Positions 9,103-20,989 of a DNA stretch of 64,000 nt are shown here, piece after piece. Every line of letters begins with the position of its first letter. Position 1 is the first letter of the stretch. The notes beneath the pieces were generated by a model, which was not told the origin of the DNA, made no database searches, and saw nothing but the letters and a program-made list of their open reading frames with translations. The stretch is taken from contig RPFO01000246.1 in the NCBI GenBank assembly GCA_009746045.1, positions 3,033,758 through 3,097,757 on the forward strand, in the 5' to 3' direction. This DNA comes from Mesostigma viride (taxonomy: Eukaryota; Streptophyta; Mesostigmatophyceae; Mesostigmatales; Mesostigmataceae). Made by a program: the position numbers and the translations under genes.

Positions 9103-11813
9103 TCACACGGTGGCTTGCTTGGGCGCCTCATAGCCCGCCTCGCCCGCGACCAGGTACTCGCGGATCTTGCCATGGAACTTGTCGTCGCTCGACCCCGCCA
9201 TCATGCCGAGCACTTGGCCATTACGGAAGAAGACGCACGTCGGCGAGGACTTGATCTTGAGCCGGTCGCGGCCCATGTGCACAGTGGAGCTGTTCTCGTT
9301 GCCGTTCACGCGGAGGAAGATCGCGTCCGAGTACTTCTTGCTGAAGTCAGCAAACTTGGGGCCAAACTTCTTGCAGGGGCGGCACCACGTGGCAGCGACC
9401 AGCAGGACGACCAGCTTCCCCGGGTGGTCTGTGAGACACTTGTCGAGCTCCTCCTCGGAGAATATCCACGCGACCTGGCTCGGCGAGAAGTGCGACAGCA
9501 CCCACGTCTTGAACTGGTCAAAGCTGATCTTGCCCTGATTGGCCGTGTCGATCTCGGTCAGGATCTGGATCCCGTCCGCCGCCGTGGTCGCGATGCCCAG
9601 CGAGGAGAGCCCCCGGACAATCTCGTCCGCTTGGAGGAAGCCGTCCTGCGAGGTGTCCATCTTGTCAAACACCGCGCGCAGCTGCTCATTCGACATGGTC
9701 TCCGGGTTCCAGCGCTCCGCCTTGCCGATCTGGACCTTGAGCGTCTCCAGTGTTGTCCGCACGCCCAGCTGTGTGGCCGCCCCGAACGCGGCCCCCTTGA
9801 CGCCCGCGGTGAGAATGTCCAGATCCCCCCGTGTGACAAACCCGTCCCCAAACGCCTGGTTGAGCGCGGGCTGCATGATGGAGCCGTACAGCTCCCCTGT
9901 GACCACGTGGCCCGTGACGATCACGCTCTCCGGGGACAGCCGGTCCACTAGCGTCTGCAACGCGGCCACCAGGCGCGCCGAGTTGGTCTCCCACAGCTTG
10001 CGGCGTGCCGCGTCTGAGGCCTCCCCGGGTAACTCGCTCGGCAGCATCACGCGCGGGTTGGCCCACGACTGGGTCAGGTCTTGGACCAGGTAGCCCACGT
10101 TGCGCATGAGCAGCCGCTTGTCGAAGAGCGCGCAGCCGAGGCCTTTGCCGACGGTGACCACCAGCACCAGCGAGTTGCGGGGCGTTTTCTTGCCCGCGCC
10201 GTAGGCCATCTCAGCGTACCCGTACGCCTGCGCCCCGGGGGGGGGGGGGGGAGGAAGCCAGATAGGGAATAATAATAGATAGGGTAATTTTAAGCTCAGA
10301 GACAACCACGTTGGACGCATTGCATATGAAATTTTCTTTCCATTACATATCAGGAATCATTGAAGCTGCCCACGTGAGCGACCCTCTATCAGAAATGGGT
10401 GGGCTCCATCCAGGCCTGTGGCAAACAAGAGGATGCAGATGGGTAGAGCATCCATGAAAGTGCGGCGAGGGGGGAAATAGGCAAGGGGGGGAATGGGACG
10501 GGGAATCAAAGCGGATTGAAGAGTGCAGACCACAGCAGTGACAACACACACCTGTGCTCTTGTTCTTTGTCGTGTTTTTTCTGGTCTAGCTCTGGACAGA
10601 GTCCAGGAACACTTCCACTGCTGCACATGATAGGACTTCCTGCCCGGGCAAGTATGCGGGGCGATCTTGCATTCACTGACGGCGTTGTACTAGGGCCAAT
10701 GCACTTCCGTGGCTACCAGCTTACCACCCACGACAACATTATGCGATGATGGTGATGGGGATGCCAAGGGTAGCATGCCCAAAACGTCCACGCGATTTCG
10801 AATGCCACGCACTGCTGCCATTTTCCAAGGAGCTATTCACCAGTTTTGACACTGGAATACGACTTGGAATGTTTTTAAACATAGCCCTCAGCGCATGCGC
10901 GCACATCCACAAAGCTGCGCAGGTGCATGACAAAGAAACCTACTGCACGGGCAGTAGCGGGTGCGGGAGGGTGAGCAGCGATGGCTGATGGCGCTACCAA
11001 ACGAAGAAAGGTGACGTATGCATGGGTCGGTGGGTTGGCAGGTTGACAGGTTAGTGGTCATGGGGAGGGTGGAATACTGGGTAGGAATGCCTAAGCCTGG
11101 ACTGCACACATTCACAAATGCCAGCGCAAGCAATACCCACAAAGGCCAGGCGGGGGGCGCAGGCAAGGCTAGAAGTCGGCAAAGCCGAAACGTCATGGGG
11201 CGGGCAAGTAACCCACCTCGGCGACGTTCATCATGGCGATACGTGCCGCTTTTTCCCGGCTGAGGCTCTTCTCCCACAGCGCCTGCTTCACGCGGTTCAG
11301 CCCCGCCACCGACAGCTCGTTCGACTTGCCTTCCTTACTGCCAATTGGCAGCGCGACGCCGACGGCGGCGTCTTTTTTCAGCTCGTTCGACAGCATGACC
11401 TTCCCCAACGCCAAGCTCAAACCACCCAGGGAAGGGGGGGTGTCAAGGAACGTGGTGACGCCGGGAGACAGGAATTCGCCGGTTTTGACGTCCACGGGGG
11501 CCGCACGCAAACCCTGCCCTCCTCCATAACAGTACACGCCCAACACTCTCCTCTCTGCAAGCTCTTGTTCCATCTGCTCCCGCTCCTTCTCTTCTTCTTC
11601 ATCTTCGTCAGCGCCGCTGGCACAGCGAGTAATGTGCTGTTTGGAGCGGCTCCTGGGAAATGCGAAATGCTTTGCCAGAGCAGGGCAGCGGGCCTTGCTG
11701 ACAAGATGGCGCTGCCCCAAGAACCCCCCCTTCATCGGATGCGTCATTTTCCCCACCATCGGATGCCGCTGGCCATGGAGTACAGCTGTACAGCTCACCT
11801 GGGCAGCAGCCAT
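9103..11813 (-). CDS. ROK-type sugar-kinase-like / EF-hand / thioredoxin fusion protein, probably plastid-targeted
   Basis: Two exons are clear. Exon 1 spans 11813 down to 11217 (199 codons, ATG at 11813, donor GTGGGT), and the last exon spans 10227 down to 9103 (acceptor after GCGCAG). One or more middle exons in 10228-11216 are unresolved; 10739-10933 reads TLGIPITII, a possible match, but hits a stop. Exon 1 begins with about 64 residues rich in Ala, Ser, Arg and His ending ITRCASGADEDEEEE, which looks like a chloroplast transit peptide. A ROK-like N-lobe follows (RVLGVYCYGGGQGLRAAPVD). The last exon continues the kinase (YGYAEMAYGAG, VGKGLGCALF, SPESVIVTGHVV). It then has a canonical EF-hand loop (DTSQDGFLQADE, near 9623-9658), a weaker second EF hand (near 9519-9554, Gln at position 12), and a thioredoxin domain with WCRPC (near 9373-9384). 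EF-hand plus thioredoxin recalls plastid calredoxin; fusion to a kinase is unusual. Two phosphate-binding motifs are altered, so kinase activity is doubtful. Confidence 0.75.
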
Positions 11814-12648
11814 GTTGTTATGAAGCGTACACACCAAATTGCCAAACTCTATGGTTGGGGCCGGGAAATAAAACGTAGAATACAGCAGTTGATTCTTATG
11901 AATGGAGTTGACGAGGAGGCAGCCCTGACTGGCTACGTCATAGTGTCCTGAGTTGTGTAAACCAACGAAGTCCTTTATTCCTGTTTCTCTGCTGGGCAGG
12001 CAGCCAATATGACACGGTTAAATGAAGCTCTCAATTGTGGGGGCACGCGACCCGTTTAATCTGCAATACGAAGAACACCTACGAAAATACCCGAAACCAG
12101 GGTGGGCACCTGCTCGCTGAAAAGGTATGAAGCAACCGCTGATAATTACCGGCAACGTAAGGAGCCAGCTGGATGGCGGTGCGTGGTGTACATAGATCTC
12201 GACGTGACGTAACGCCCGTGCATGGCTGCCAGGTCGTCCTAGCACATTGTGTTACCGTATAAGGTATTAGTACAATCCAATTAATATCACAAAAGGTACC
12301 CAGGAACCACTATGTTGACAACCCATGACGTACAACTTTATGATATTTTTTACGTTGTCAGCGAGGTGTCAGCGACCAAAAACCGCGCGCAGGCCGCGCT
12401 GCCGGCCTGCCGCCCGGCGGTCCATTTGGGTAGTTGGGCAGGAGTTGGGCAGCATTAATCCACCATGCATATATCCGCCATTACCGATGCAGGTTAGGCT
12501 ATTACCGGTAGCTACCCAATTTATTCGCAATTGCCACCACTTCCGTCGTCTGCGCTGGCCGATTCTAATGATAGATCCGGCCTGCAAGTTCCAATCATTT
12601 GTCCGCGCAAAAGAATAGCGCTGCACTGAAAAAACAGTACGGGTTACG
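11814..12648. promoter_or_regulatory. Divergent intergenic region (shared promoter candidate)
   Basis: 835 bp separate the divergent starts of the kinase/thioredoxin fusion gene (minus) and the VMA21-like gene (plus). Nothing coding is seen. No TATA-type element could be assigned with confidence. The only basis for the call is the head-to-head geometry. Confidence 0.35.
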
Positions 12649-13032
12649 ATGGCGGAGGTTGCAAAGGAACCCGTGGGCGAGAACACTGTGGACCCCTCTT
12701 ACTCGAAATACGCGACCATCAGGAAATTTGCGTGGTATTCGGCTTTCTTGTGGGCGATTCCTATCATGACATTTTTCTTTGCGAAAGACTACGCCATCGC
12801 TGCGGTGTCACCTCTGTTAGGCTTCGCGGACGTGGAGACGTCGTCGAAGATAACAATCTCGGGGGTTCTGGCAATTATCTCGATGCACGTCATTATCGCT
12901 CTGTATATTATCTCGGCCATGCGAGAGCCTTACGTTGGGAAACCGACGCCAGACGCGTCGCTTCTGCCGCCGACCGATTCGTCCTTGTTGCCTCCGAATG
13001 AGCGTCCGGAAAATAACAAGAAGAAAAACTAG
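12649..13032 (+). CDS. VMA21: VMA21-type V-ATPase assembly factor
   Basis: This is an intronless 127-aa protein starting at ATG 12649, with ACG just upstream. Vma21 is an ER membrane chaperone that helps assemble the membrane (V0) sector of the vacuolar proton ATPase. The sequence shows the expected two membrane segments: about residues 28-50 (FAWYSAFLWAIPIMTFFFAK) and about 69-90 (ITISGVLAIISMHVIIALYI). The loop between them is short. The conserved I-P in segment 1 and H-V-I-A-L in segment 2 are typical of the family. The protein ends KKKN, with lysines at -3 and -4, fitting a dilysine ER-retrieval signal as in the yeast protein. The proline-rich stretch before it (SLLPPTDSSLLPPNERP) is a lineage feature. 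TGTAA occurs about 130 bp after the stop (near 13168). The only nearby gene is the divergent fusion gene. Confidence 0.85.
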   Translation: MAEVAKEPVGENTVDPSYSKYATIRKFAWYSAFLWAIPIMTFFFAKDYAIAAVSPLLGFADVETSSKITISGVLAIISMHVIIALYIISAMREPYVGKPTPDASLLPPTDSSLLPPNERPENNKKKN

Positions 13033-14659
13033 GGTGGATGTGCTCCGATGCCTATTTTCAGTTTACGTTTTGCGTCGAGCCTGGTTGTATGCCGTCGCCG
13101 AGTGTTTTGGGGGTGAACTGCCCACCTCCAGAAGCGTCTATCGTAAGAATGGAGAGGCATCGGCGAATTGTAACCATGTTCAACATGTTGCGCGCTGCAT
13201 AGGTATGCCCAGGGCTGCTGACAAGGGGCCAGAGCTGCGGGCTTTCGGGTTGTAGCTGGATGGCGGAGCCAGGGCGTGGCTATATGGACCGCTGGGGCCT
13301 GTCTTCCAGGGGTTACCTGTCAACTTTTTTTGGCACTGCCCGGGTCGGTCCATCTCAGGATGTGCATGCCTTGGGAGGCATCCTATTTCTTGGCCTGGGA
13401 AAACTTGTGATCGTACGGACGTGTCACGCAGGTGGACCTCGCATGGTTGATACCTCGTTGTGAGTTCATCACTGCTGGCTGCATGGTTTGAGGACTTGGC
13501 TGCACGGGCCCCAGTCTCGCTCCTACGTGGATCTTGTGGACATGTCACCCTCGGACATATTTCCCTTGGATGATCTGTTGCTACGTGCTCAAGCTGGGTA
13601 CGCCACCTACCTTGTGAGACTGTACACCAAGGGCTACCACGGCTAGGAGTGCTCTATATGGCGTTTCGAGTGCCTTGATGGAGGCAGCAGTGGACCGGAT
13701 TATTTGGTGCATGGCCAAGAGACCCCGGTGAGGGAAGCTAGCTTGTGCACTCCATGCATAGCGGTTAAGTTAACATGAAGAGCAAGCATGAGTATTTGAC
13801 ACACTTTTCGAGGGGAAGCTGCTTAAGCTGGCATCAGCTTTTTGTATGTTGGGGCCTCCGTGATGGCAGATATGCATGTATGCACTACCAATGATGCAAG
13901 AAGACATACAGTTCACTGTAATAAATGTGTACGTATAGTGCACCTTGTAATCAGGATGAGCACTGGCATAGGCTTAGCATATATTATCAAGAAATCATAG
14001 AAATATGTAAGAAAGTTACGAATCATGGGTGTGTGTCATATGCATGGGTTGGCGATCGAGAGACTTGAATAATTACATATATAATTTCTACAATATACGC
14101 ACATACACACTCAACAAAGTGCTTTTGTCACCGTGAGTTCGTGTGTATCGTACGTGGGTGGCCATGCATGCATGCATGCGCTTCTGAATGATATGCATGT
14201 GTAATGGATACAAATTGGGGTGGTTGCAAATTCATTCATTGAACAACATTTGGGATGTATCTATAATTAGCTAGCATACAAGTTTATTCATCGAAATTGA
14301 AATTAAATTGAAATTGAAAGTTTCACATGCATCCGTGAAGGTACGTTCCCATGGTGAAAAGTAGTACTTCTTGAGCAACCTTGAGCTACATGTAGGGGCA
14401 CTTAATTTGGCTGTGTTGACCACGTTCATTCCTGAAAAAGTGGCCATTTCATGCGGTAAAATGATATTCCACTAGTCCCAATTAAATGGTATATTTTCAA
14501 GCCGTCCAAGTACCAGAAATTGGCTCTTGACCGTGGGCCTGAACATTGTGGGGGCGCCCTCTGTGGGGGGGTGAGGCTGGAAGCCTGGCTTGGACATCCT
14601 TCCGTAGCTAGCACGCGGGCAGAGATGGCCTTGGTAATTATCGCCTAGCTGTCTAGCTG
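13033..14659. other. Intergenic, nothing recognised
   Basis: After the VMA21-like 3' end this 1.6-kb stretch is AT-rich in its second half, with short CATG runs near 14163-14180. The open frames here show no domain. Confidence 0.4.
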
Positions 14660-15560
14660 ACCTGATTCATGCTGATGATACCACGGTCCTCATTGCATGA
14701 GAGCCCTGAGCACATTCAGACTTGGTTGGACTGTCTGGGCTTGGAGGCTCAGGCGGTGGGGAGCCAGGCTGGCCGGAGATTAGCGTCAAATCATCTCTGG
14801 AGGCGAATCAGGCGATGGCGATTGGGGTTACCCGTCGCCCACCGCTTCCGCGGCTGCTCAATGGGTATGAGGTGCAGTTCGATCTGTGATCGCTTCAAAC
14901 TGTTGGGGAGCATGCTCCCTGACACGGCCGACAATGTGGACACCCGCATCGGCCTTGCCTGGGCCAGGCTCCGATCCGCTCCCTCAACACCTATTGGCAC
15001 TCTTGAAGGACCTAGGCGAGGACTGCAAGCGTGTGCTCTTCAAGGTCTTGGTCCTCACGGTACGTGCTTGATGTACCTAGCTGCGGGCCGGGCCGAGGCC
15101 TGGACGCTCATGCCAGGTCAGCTGGTCACCCGGCTGAACGGCACAGTATAACTAGTAGGATGCACTTCGACAGGTCCTGAATCATGAATGTAGGGTTTTC
15201 CACGCGCATCGGTCATTCGAGTCTTTGTATAAAGACACGCCTCACATTTCAGATGAGATTAGGCAACGTACAATAGCATTTGTAGGAAAATTTGCCCGAA
15301 CGAGCTTCAGGTGGACAGTGCTGCCCTTCAAGGAGTGGTCTGGCTGGCCCCGGCCCCGGCCAGCGGTACGTTTGGCCAGCCAGGGCGGCATATCAGTCCT
15401 GCCGCACGTGGCCTAGCTAGCCCCGAGAGCAATTACCCAGGCGCCGGGGGTGGTAGACCACGTACGCAGCACTAAACTACACAGCTAGATCGATCAGTTG
15501 CTGGCCGACCTCATGGTCCCCGCTCAGTTTGAACAGCGCGTTTCCTCCCTACGCACATCG
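14660..15560 (+). pseudogene. LINE reverse-transcriptase C-terminal fragment
   Basis: The plus strand gives a decayed RT segment: HADDTTV (equivalent of YADD), QTWLDCLGLEAQAVG, RFKLLGSMLPDTADNVDTRI, then EAWTLMPGQLVTRLNGTV. Frame shifts and a stop break it. The same order of blocks occurs in the better copies at 28550-29130 and 29572-30555. It continues to about 15545, where GAACAGCGCGTTTCCTCC corresponds to the segment preceding the C-terminus at 29321. Confidence 0.65.
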
Positions 15561-15689
15561 CTACTGAGCAGGTAGCGATGGTCCCATACTCACCAGGCTG
15601 CCATATAGCTAACGGGTATGAGGAGCTTGTTGCCTTCTGCATTAATGTGCACAAAACGTGTACACGTCTATTCTCTAGGCGTTCATGAG

Positions 15690-16660
15690 CATTGATCGTC
15701 GCGCGGTGCCTGAGTCCTGGCGCGGCACTGCTCATTGAACGCTCAGCAGCCGGCAGTTGGCGTTTTTACTTTGCTGGTACTGTGGGACGCCAGGCCAAGG
15801 TGGCGTTGGCCTCAGAGCTAGCCAACTGCCACTTTGTTGTGAGACTGTCGCTTTGCGCCTGCCGACACGGCTGCTACATAACGACAATTGACACCTCCTT
15901 GTTTTCTGCCTTTTTGCGGGCCGGATAGCGGGATGGTTGCTGTCAACTGCCACTTCCAACTAACGTCCCTCATGTGCAGGACTTGGTCGCTTTTCGGGGC
16001 CCTAACAACCGTCAGGCCTGTCTGAATTACGTGCATGGTGGTACAGCAGCCCATGTTGTATGTGCGCTTCGGTTCTGGATACTCGAGTGTTCGACCCACC
16101 CACGGTGTGAGCACTCTGACCACCGGTTGGTGCGTGCGACCCGATTCGGCTCCGGTTCCAGGCCCCCAAGCAACGCCGTGCCCAAGTGCATGGTCCCGTC
16201 CTGACTGGACTGCGCTACGCCCGGTCTGCGGGGACCCTGAGCTACTACTAGGACGGATGCCGACCACGAGAGGCACCTATGCCGGTGCCCATGCATGATC
16301 GAGTATCTGGAGGCCCTGGGGGCCCAGGCGGACGGACGCGTCGACGCACTGGCCCAAGGTGCTCCCAACGCTGCCATTTTTGCGGGCTTTGCGGCCCGCG
16401 CCCTGTTGCTGGCAGCCCACAGCACTGATCGACCTGCCGGCCATGCCCGGGCCACCGCCGACCCGGCCCGCTCTACTGCCGACAGGCCCCCAAGGTCTTG
16501 GCCGCCCGGCACCGCCTCAAGCGTACTGGTGACCGGGCCCCGCTGCTGAAACCGATGCTCGCGATCTAGGCTGCCCTTGTGGAGGCCTACGCACACGCTC
16601 AGGACGCAGACTCGCAGAGGCGACCATGCAAGTGCACCGCGGATGCCAAGGTGCCTGCAC
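15690..16660 (+). pseudogene. LINE endonuclease region, frameshifted
   Basis: At 16020-16150 the frames read LNYVHVVQQPMLYVRF and SDHRLVRATRFGSG, matching the C-terminal endonuclease blocks (DYI- and SDH-type), but with frameshifts between them. The following 16290-16600 is alanine-rich and corresponds in place to the linker between endonuclease and RT. The copy ends exactly where element X begins at 16661. Confidence 0.55.
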
Positions 16661-19440
16661 TATACTTTTCGTCCGAGGGTGGTAAAAAGCATCCGAGGAG
16701 TAAATTACGAGGTCTTATCTTACTACCTAGATCCGAGGCGTGAGATCCAACGCCGTAATCATTACTACGTAGGATGATAGGGTAGTAATTTTACTAGCCG
16801 TAAGTAAGAGTAACGTTACGACTGCACATCTTTGGTAGTACATTACCGACAGAGTAAATTACCGCGACGGGTCTTGGTTGGTAATCTACCACCTGTAGAT
16901 TAGGTGCCAGTGATCCGATGCTGTAAGATATGTTTCAGTAAGCTACTTCGGGGATCTTTGCCTGTACACGGCCAGATGGATAATTATATTGTAATGGAGA
17001 AGTGGGAGAACGTGCGTGTCTATTAGCAAATGCAGCGAAATATAAAAATGTAGTTATCAGCCTTTTTCGCCTATTCAGCAGTTGTCGTTGTCGGCCGTTG
17101 TCATTAAGCGGCTATAGATTATGTGTGCTGGGGCCGGTGAAAAGACGCTAGCAAAGTTCGTCTGAATGGCGTCCAATAGAGGGGATTTTATTCTTAGTGG
17201 ATTGTTGGACGAGGAGAAGGCGAGGTTGCTGGCGGAGAATGCGAAAGAGCAGAGGGAAGCAGCGGAAGCCGTGCGTGGAAGATGAGGTAACGGGATGGAG
17301 TGTGGGCCCTGGCTTCTGGTTATGAAATGATGGCGGTTGCAGGCCAGCCGTGCTCGCTGGTAATGGGTGCGTGGTGTTGAAATCCAAGTTCTGCGCGTAT
17401 TCTGTTTTTTGGTCAATGATTGAAGGGATGTCGCCTTGTTTTATTTTTGTGCATCTGCGTCCCGTCGTGACTGCCTCGTCATGGACGCCCAGGGGTAGAA
17501 GTTCGAACGAGGGAATGATTTTTCAAACGCCTGGATATGTTATGATAGTACGAATAAATGGTAATGGGTAGAGGCGGCCAAAATTTTGTTGGAAGTGTGC
17601 CAACGCCGCACATACGACTTGAACAACCCTAGGTATCTTAGGAAAAGGAAACACGGATACGTCGGAGTGGAGGAAGAGGAAGACGATGACGATGGTGAAG
17701 ACGGAGAGGTTTACAATGGAGGCCTTGAGAATGGGGAGACATTGAAGCAGGAGAGCAGGGTAGCGGTGAGTGGCCCGTCATGAATTACATTGTGGTTGCA
17801 GTTGTTAGCGAGGCGTGTTGATTGCTTCTTGCCGCGGGTAATCGCTAGCGTGCATAACCTTCTTTTTTCAACAGGTGTTCTGGTGCATTGACTGCCGCAA
17901 AGCAATTAATGGGACTGATTATGTGCCTATCATGCCGTTTGGGAATCATACATTGCCAACATTTCGTGTTTAGAAGGCGCGCCTTCAGAAGCATATTCAG
18001 CACCGCACGAGCCAGGTGCTGAAGGCGTGCTTGGAGAGGAAGGGGTATAAAGTGCGCATGACCGCATCGAAGAAGAAGAAGCAGCAGGAATCGGGCAAGA
18101 CCATGATAACCGAGCCAGGATTGGCTTTCGTGCATGCAGTACATGGTGCGGCGCAGGCAGTGAATGCTGCATCGATTGCAGCGGTGCAGCCTGTGGCCAT
18201 GGCGGTGCAGGGCGCGGGTCCTGAAGTGTGGGCGTTGGCGAAGCAGATTCACGATGCTGTCATGGCCACGTTGTGAAGCCAAGGAATGGGTGTTGGTTCC
18301 AGTCAGGTGCCTCGCCCGGAGGAAGCTTTTCTGCTGTAAGCAGAGGTGCGGCATCAAGCATTTGCAATCGCCATGAGAGCAGTGGAGATGTCAGCGGCAT
18401 GAAGCATTTGCAATCGCCATGAGAGCAGTGGAGATGTCTGCGGCATTGGGAGATCTGCAGACAATTGCAGGAGGACATTGTGCGGTACGCTTGTAGGGTG
18501 TATGCTGTGTTGTTCCGCTCGCTAATGGACATGTGCCCCTGTAACCTCTTCCAGGCTAGTATCTGCTATCCACCTCTTCAGGCTTGAAAAGTAAATTGCT
18601 GTACGGTTCACAATTGGCATGGCTTGACATGCACGCGTCCTTGACTGTGGTCTGCATGGGTTTGGGGTTTAGCGGTTTACATCAGACTCTGCTGTGTATC
18701 TGCTTAATCAGCCGACGTGTCACATGGGGACAGCAACGGCGCTGGGATGCAGCCCGGTGTGAATGCGAGTAAGGTACGCGCTGTCATGCATGGCGGATGG
18801 GGCGTGGAAGCCACGACCCACGTTTTTGTGTGTGCACGGGGGGCTAGGGGGCAAGTCGTTGTGTTGCTGCCATCCATATGGCCATGGATATGCGGGAAGC
18901 TTTCCCTGTACCCATACTTAATGATGCATGGACTGGTTGTGACAGCCAAGGGTTTAGCTGTCGTGGGTTTGCTGAGTGATCATGGCAGTTTGCTAGGCTG
19001 GTGCTAGAACAGCCATAGCGCGGTTACTGCTATGTCTTGCCCGTGCTAACTGATGCTGCAGCCATGCGTGGAGCGCGAATCGTCCCGAGAGGAGAAGGAG
19101 GAGGCGGGGCCGGTGCACCCATGGGCAGGGCCGGAGAAGAAGGACGCGGAGCACCCAGTGTGGGAGAAGGAGAAGGCGGGGAAGCACTGAAGCTCCACCC
19201 CATGTCAGGCCTCTAGTATAGGTGCCAGTTAACTAAACCCATGCACGTGCAGGTTGTAGCTCAGAATGTATTTAAAATCATATGCCCCTTTTCAGGTATA
19301 TGTGTAACAGTGACTCCCAACGGATATATGTTCCTAATTTATTAAATTCTTACTGAATAATTGTTGTCTTTATGAACCCATGAAGAGCAAAGCCCGGTGG
19401 GGAGTACATGTAACGCATTACCACGAGAAGGGGTCCCCAC
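16661..19440 (+). mobile_element. Element X, right copy
   Basis: This is the inverted counterpart of the left copy, without the TTAA insertion. It begins CACTATACTTTTCGTCCGAG. The first 260 bp are dense in GTAA/TTAC motifs. A spliced gene can be sketched on the plus strand. Exon a is at 17166-17283 (starts MASNRGDFILSGLLDEEKAR). Exon b ends at about 17765 before GTGAGT and contains LLEVCQRRTYDLNNPRYLRK. Exon c starts after TTCAACAG at 17874 (VFWCIDCRKAINGTDYVPIM) but meets TAG at 17971, followed by a lysine-rich open stretch to 18276. No known transposase was recognised. A 45-bp direct duplication lies at about 18360-18440. The downstream boundary with LINE sequence at about 19440 is approximate. 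Confidence 0.55.
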
Positions 19441-19712
19441 ACCGCATTTCTTCGCTCTCTGTTCCTATGCAGAACAAGAAGAGGTGGAAGACCAATGTCC
19501 CGGCTCACACGCCAGCCCATGTGGGTAAGCCCCCTCCCCCAAAGCGGAAGGGGCGCTTTGGGGAGAAGTGTAGTGAGGATTTTGTAGACTAGATAGCTTA
19601 GAGTTAGCTTATTTCGATGTCGCGGCTTGACCCACCTCTACCCATTCAGCAAGGAATATGCATGTGCTGCATGATCTCCCAACGGAGGCATGTTATAATT
19701 TTATTTGATTCT
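19441..19712 (+). mobile_element. LINE 3' end, family A
   Basis: It reads SVPMQNKKRWKTNVPAH...KRKGRFGEKCSEDFVD and stop, then the family-A 3' UTR (TAGCTTAGAGTTAGCTTA, CGCGGCTTG, TGCATGATCTCCCAACG) and the AT-rich end TTATAATTTTATTTGATTC. It is intact at its 3' terminus. Upstream it is interrupted by element X. Confidence 0.65.
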
Positions 19713-20056
19713 TTAATGTAGTGTCTTGGGGCATGATGCAGATGAGATTTGTAACTTCCGTGTAATTATGTTTCTAAAGAGATTAGCATAGTACTCTAAA
19801 CATGCCCATGCGCATGACACGCAAGTACTAACTTACTTACACCAGACCTGGCAATAAACAAGCATTGATGGGATGGACCCAGCGATACATAATGGGCGTG
19901 CATGCGTAAAAAATATACACTATGCATGGCCCAATGGGCATGCATTCAAATAATTACAAATGAAGGCCGCCATGAGAGCACTGAAGCTAAACCAGACCGG
20001 GCCACAATTAACCCTCCAGCACCAAAGTTCCACTGCATCATGTAAGACAAGCCTGA

Positions 20057-20911
20057 CATCCATCCATCCATCCATCCATCCATCCATCCATCCATCCATC
20101 CATCCATCCATCCATCCATCCATCCATCCATCCATCCATCCATCCATCCATCCATCCATCCATCCATCCATCCATCCATCCATCCATCCATCCATCCATC
20201 CATCCATCCATCCATCCATCCATCCATCCATCCATCCATCCATCCATCCATCCATCCATCCATCCATCCATCCATCCATCCATCCATCCATCCATCCATC
20301 CATCCATCCATCCATCCATCCATCCATCCATCCATCCATCCATCCATCCATCCATCCATCCATCCATCCATCCATCCATCCATCCATCCATCCATCCATC
20401 CATCCATCCATCCATCCATCCATCCATCCATCCATCCATCCATCCATCCATCCATCCATCCATCCATCCATCCATCCATCCATCCATCCATCCATCCATC
20501 CATCCATCCATCCATCCATCCATCCATCCATCCATCCATCCATCCATCCATCCATCCATCCATCCATCCATCCATCCATCCATCCATCCATCCATCCATC
20601 CATCCATCCATCCATCCATCCATCCATCCATCCATCCATCCATCCATCCATCCATCCATCCATCCATCCATCCATCCATCCATCCATCCATCCATCCATC
20701 CATCCATCCATCCATCCATCCATCCATCCATCCATCCATCCATCCATCCATCCATCCATCCATCCATCCATCCATCCATCCATCCATCCATCCATCCATC
20801 CATCCATCCATCCATCCATCCATCCATCCATCCATCCATCCATCCATCCATCCATCCATCCATCCATCCATCCATCCATCCATCCATCCATCCATCCATC
20901 CATCCATCCAT
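20057..20911. repeat. (CATC)n microsatellite, about 214 copies
   Basis: 855 bp of essentially perfect CATC repeat. The array is open in all frames (HPSI or MDGW peptides), which explains the long spurious frames here. The right flank TTGATCGGGGT resembles the ATCGGGGTTAATGC that follows the short CATC arrays in LINE-B tails at 5945 and (inverted) 29440, so the array may be an expanded LINE-tail microsatellite. Confidence 0.95.
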
Positions 20912-20989
20912 TGATCGGGGTATAGTCCTAGTACAGCCATGCTACGTCCTGGCTATGATGAGATTACTTGCCCACGCTCCTAGTGTTAT

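Noticed and set aside
9115-9951. 278-codon plus frame
   Set aside because: It is antisense to the kinase/EF-hand/thioredoxin exon, whose minus-strand frame carries clear domains.
19920-20940. Four frames of about 300-327 codons (MDGW or HPSI repeats)
   Set aside because: They are produced by the CATC array, which is open in all frames; the periodic peptides have no independent support.
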